Shown here piece after piece: positions 6,403 to 7,554 of a stretch of 7,554 bases of DNA (its first letter is position 1; each line of letters opens with the position of its first letter). The stretch spans positions 1 to 7,554 of the forward strand of contig DESG01000167.1 in NCBI GenBank assembly GCA_002361175.1, read 5' to 3'. The DNA is from Lachnoclostridium sp. UBA3320. Lineage in GTDB: Bacteria > Bacillota > Clostridia > Lachnospirales > Lachnospiraceae. The translations under genes were made by a program, and so were the position numbers. The notes beneath the pieces are model-generated. The model was not told the DNA's origin and made no database searches. It worked only from the letters and a program-made list of their open reading frames with translations.

Positions 6403-7056
6403 ATGGAAGACGATATAAAAGAATTTGGATGCAGACGGCTTGAAAACAAAGAAACTGGAAAGGTTATACAACTTATTTCAATTATAGGTGAAATAGAAGG
6501 ACATGACTGTGCAGGAAATAATACAAAAACCACAAAATACGAACATATGATTCCTATACTTGCAGCCCTTGAATATGACAAATCTGTTGATGGTATTCTT
6601 TTTATGATTAATACAATAGGAGGAGATGTTTCTTGTGGGCTTGCTCTTGCAGAGCTTATTGCGTCAATGTCAAAACCTACAGTGGCACTTGTAATGGGAG
6701 ACAGTCACTCTATCGGTGTACCACTTTCAGTTGCCGCTGATTATACTTTTATTGCACCATCAGCGACAGTTATAATTCATCCAGTGCGGCTAAATGGAAT
6801 GGTACTTGGTGCACCACAGACGTATGAGTACTTTAAACTTATACAAGAAAGGATTACAACCTTTATTTCTAAACATTCAAACGCAGCAAAAGAAGACATT
6901 GAAAAATGGATGGTAGAGCCAGGAATACTTACACGTGACCTTGGCACTATATTAGTAGGACAGGAAGCAGTTGACAGGGGGTTATTTCAGAGTACAGGTG
7001 GAATATCAGAGGCTATTGCAAAGCTGGATGAAATGGTTGCTAGCAGTTGCAAGTGA
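6403..7056 (+). CDS. tepA: ClpP-fold serine protease, TepA type
   Basis: This is a 217-residue ClpP/crotonase-fold protease from the ATG at 6403 (223 residues from the GTG at 6385). The catalytic triad can be placed as Ser103 (GDSHSIGVPL), His126 (ATVIIHPVR) and Asp179 (ILTRDLG). The oxyanion-side glycines are in INTIGGDVSCG (70-79). The SHSIGVPL, HPVRLNGMVLG and GILTRDLGTILVG stretches resemble TepA (YmfB), the 'translocation-enhancing' ClpP relative of Bacillus and Clostridia, rather than canonical ClpP. No signal peptide is seen, so it is probably cytoplasmic. TepA has been linked to protein secretion and to degradation of spore proteins in Bacillus; its exact role is not settled. It is co-oriented with the MoxR gene after an 82-base spacer and may be transcribed with it or from its own promoter. 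The family is confident and the tepA name less so. Confidence 0.88.
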   Translation: MEDDIKEFGCRRLENKETGKVIQLISIIGEIEGHDCAGNNTKTTKYEHMIPILAALEYDKSVDGILFMINTIGGDVSCGLALAELIASMSKPTVALVMGDSHSIGVPLSVAADYTFIAPSATVIIHPVRLNGMVLGAPQTYEYFKLIQERITTFISKHSNAAKEDIEKWMVEPGILTRDLGTILVGQEAVDRGLFQSTGGISEAIAKLDEMVASSCK

Positions 7057-7092
7057 CCAATAATAAAATTATTTTAATTAAATGTCACATTC

Positions 7093-7144
7093 AAAGGTAT
7101 TATTTGATTTTGTTAGAGCTTTAAAGTCAAATAATACCTTTTTT
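7093..7144 (+). terminator. Strong rho-independent terminator of the operon
   Basis: A 15-bp perfect stem pairs 7093-7107 (AAAGGTATTATTTGA) with 7127-7141, around a 19-base loop, and ends in a run of six T to 7144. It lies 36 bases after the protease stop codon. The A-rich start of the stem may also let it stop transcription from the minus side, where the kinase remnant ends at 7146. Confidence 0.85.
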
Positions 7145-7145
7145 A

Positions 7146-7295
7146 TCAGTCTTTTAGCACTATAATAGTATGGAACTCCTTACTTTCTTCATCATAATAA
7201 ATCTTAATATTTCCATTATATTTATTAACAATTGTAAGACTTGCAAAAATAGATAGTGTAACTTTGTAAAAAAGTTGGGGCTTTCCATACCACCA
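7146..7295 (-). pseudogene. C-terminal remnant of a GHKL-type sensor histidine kinase
   Basis: On the minus strand a frame opens after TAA (7298-7296) and ends with TGA at 7148-7146. Its last ~36 residues, including LTIVNKYNGNIKIYYDEES and FHTIIVLKD, match the end of GHKL ATPase domains of AgrC/ComD-like or sporulation-type kinases, where a [IV]V..Y.G....Y......F.....L strand-turn-strand closes the domain. No start codon, N box or G boxes are present, and similarity fades upstream of about 7256, where palindromic A/T motifs begin. It is therefore the tail of a destroyed gene, probably truncated by deletion or insertion. The match was made by eye on a short stretch. Confidence 0.45.
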
Positions 7296-7474
7296 TTAAA
7301 ATAGTGGGCTTTTCACCCATTTATTGTAAGTAAAAAAATGCATTGTAAGCATATTTTTATTATGACAAAATTATGGTGGACATAAATATAATATTTGATA
7401 GACAGTTTTAACAATTATTTATTATTTGTGCTATTTTATATATAACACTAGTTTACAACTTTTTTATAAAAAAG
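7260..7474. repeat. Pair of related A/T palindromes flanking a non-coding block
   Basis: The left motif (7260-7276) has AACTTT and AAAGTT arms. The right motif (7459-7474) is a perfect 16-bp palindrome, C-T6-AT-A6-G. Taken as inverted ends, 7262-7277 and 7456-7471 match at 14 of 16 positions. The ~180 bases between them carry no gene, only short repeats (CCACCAT at 7291 and ATGGTGG near 7373; two ATTGTAAG copies at 7323 and 7342) and the promoter at 7408-7437. This could be the skeleton of a small MITE-like element, but no target duplication was found. Confidence 0.25.
7408..7437 (+). promoter_or_regulatory. Putative promoter reading out of the window
   Basis: TTAACA (7408-7413), an 18-base spacer ending in TTTGTGC, and TATTTT (7432-7437) copy the layout of the fprA promoter, including the TGC extended -10 and the shared string TTTGTGCTATT. 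The remaining ~110 bases to the window end contain no gene start with a ribosome site. They would form an AT-rich leader with a small hairpin (AAAGAAT 7471-7477 with ATTCTTT 7487-7493). Confidence 0.4.
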
Positions 7475-7554
7475 AATGATTTTATTATTCTTTCTAAAAG
7501 AATTAGAGATTATTATATTTTATAAAAATTGTAAATTGATGTAAATAATTGTTA

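Noticed and set aside
7228..7320. Minus-strand frame starting MGEKPTILMVVWKAP, 31 codons
   Set aside because: It overlaps the kinase remnant in another frame, has no ribosome site and resembles no known protein.
2476..7349. Recurrent ATTGTAAG octamer (2476, 7231, 7323, 7342)
   Set aside because: The copies differ in context and orientation relative to genes, and one lies inside the kinase remnant; in AT-rich DNA this may be chance.
7476..7544. Short plus-strand frame starting MILLFFLKELEI near the right edge
   Set aside because: It is only about 22 codons, has no Shine-Dalgarno and its composition is that of random AT-rich sequence.
7145..7554. Possible CRISPR array or tRNA in the AT-rich right end
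   Set aside because: There are no regularly spaced repeats and no cloverleaf with a TTCGA-type arm.

Overview
The window is AT-rich DNA of a low-GC Gram-positive anaerobe. The gene content (a stand-alone FprA-type flavo-diiron protein, an LRR_5/VWA-like/MoxR operon, a TepA-like ClpP homologue and an Rpn-like nuclease) suggests Clostridia, most likely Lachnospiraceae. The taxon is inferred from how the proteins look and was not tested by a search.

Layout. Bases 1-752 (minus strand) hold the N-terminal 250 codons of an Rpn/PD-(D/E)XK-like protein that runs off the left edge. It has a TTG start, a strong Shine-Dalgarno and a good sigma-A-type promoter. Behind it (855-1043, minus) is a short reading frame coding for hydrophobic segments, probably the tail of a decayed membrane-protein gene. 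Bases 1147-2304 (plus) encode a complete flavo-diiron protein (FprA type) as a single-gene unit, with its own promoter and a rho-independent terminator at 2338-2377.

Bases 2524-7056 (plus) look like a four-gene operon. The order is a BspA-type leucine-rich-repeat protein, a DUF2201-type VWA-like protein whose N-terminal metallopeptidase-like motif has lost its glutamate, a MoxR-like AAA+ ATPase, and a ClpP-fold serine protease of the TepA type with an intact Ser-His-Asp triad. The first three genes are tightly packed (18-base gap, then a 10-base overlap). The protease follows after an 82-base spacer that holds inverted repeats, and the group ends at a strong 15-bp terminator (7093-7144). MoxR ATPases paired with VWA proteins generally act as chaperone or metal-insertion machines. 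With a repeat-domain protein and a protease alongside, a substrate-remodelling or quality-control module is a reasonable hypothesis, but it is inference.

Bases 7145-7554 have no intact gene. They hold the last ~37-50 codons of a GHKL-type histidine kinase on the minus strand, cut off next to palindromic A/T motifs. Further on is a promoter-like element nearly identical in layout to the fprA promoter, pointing out of the window.
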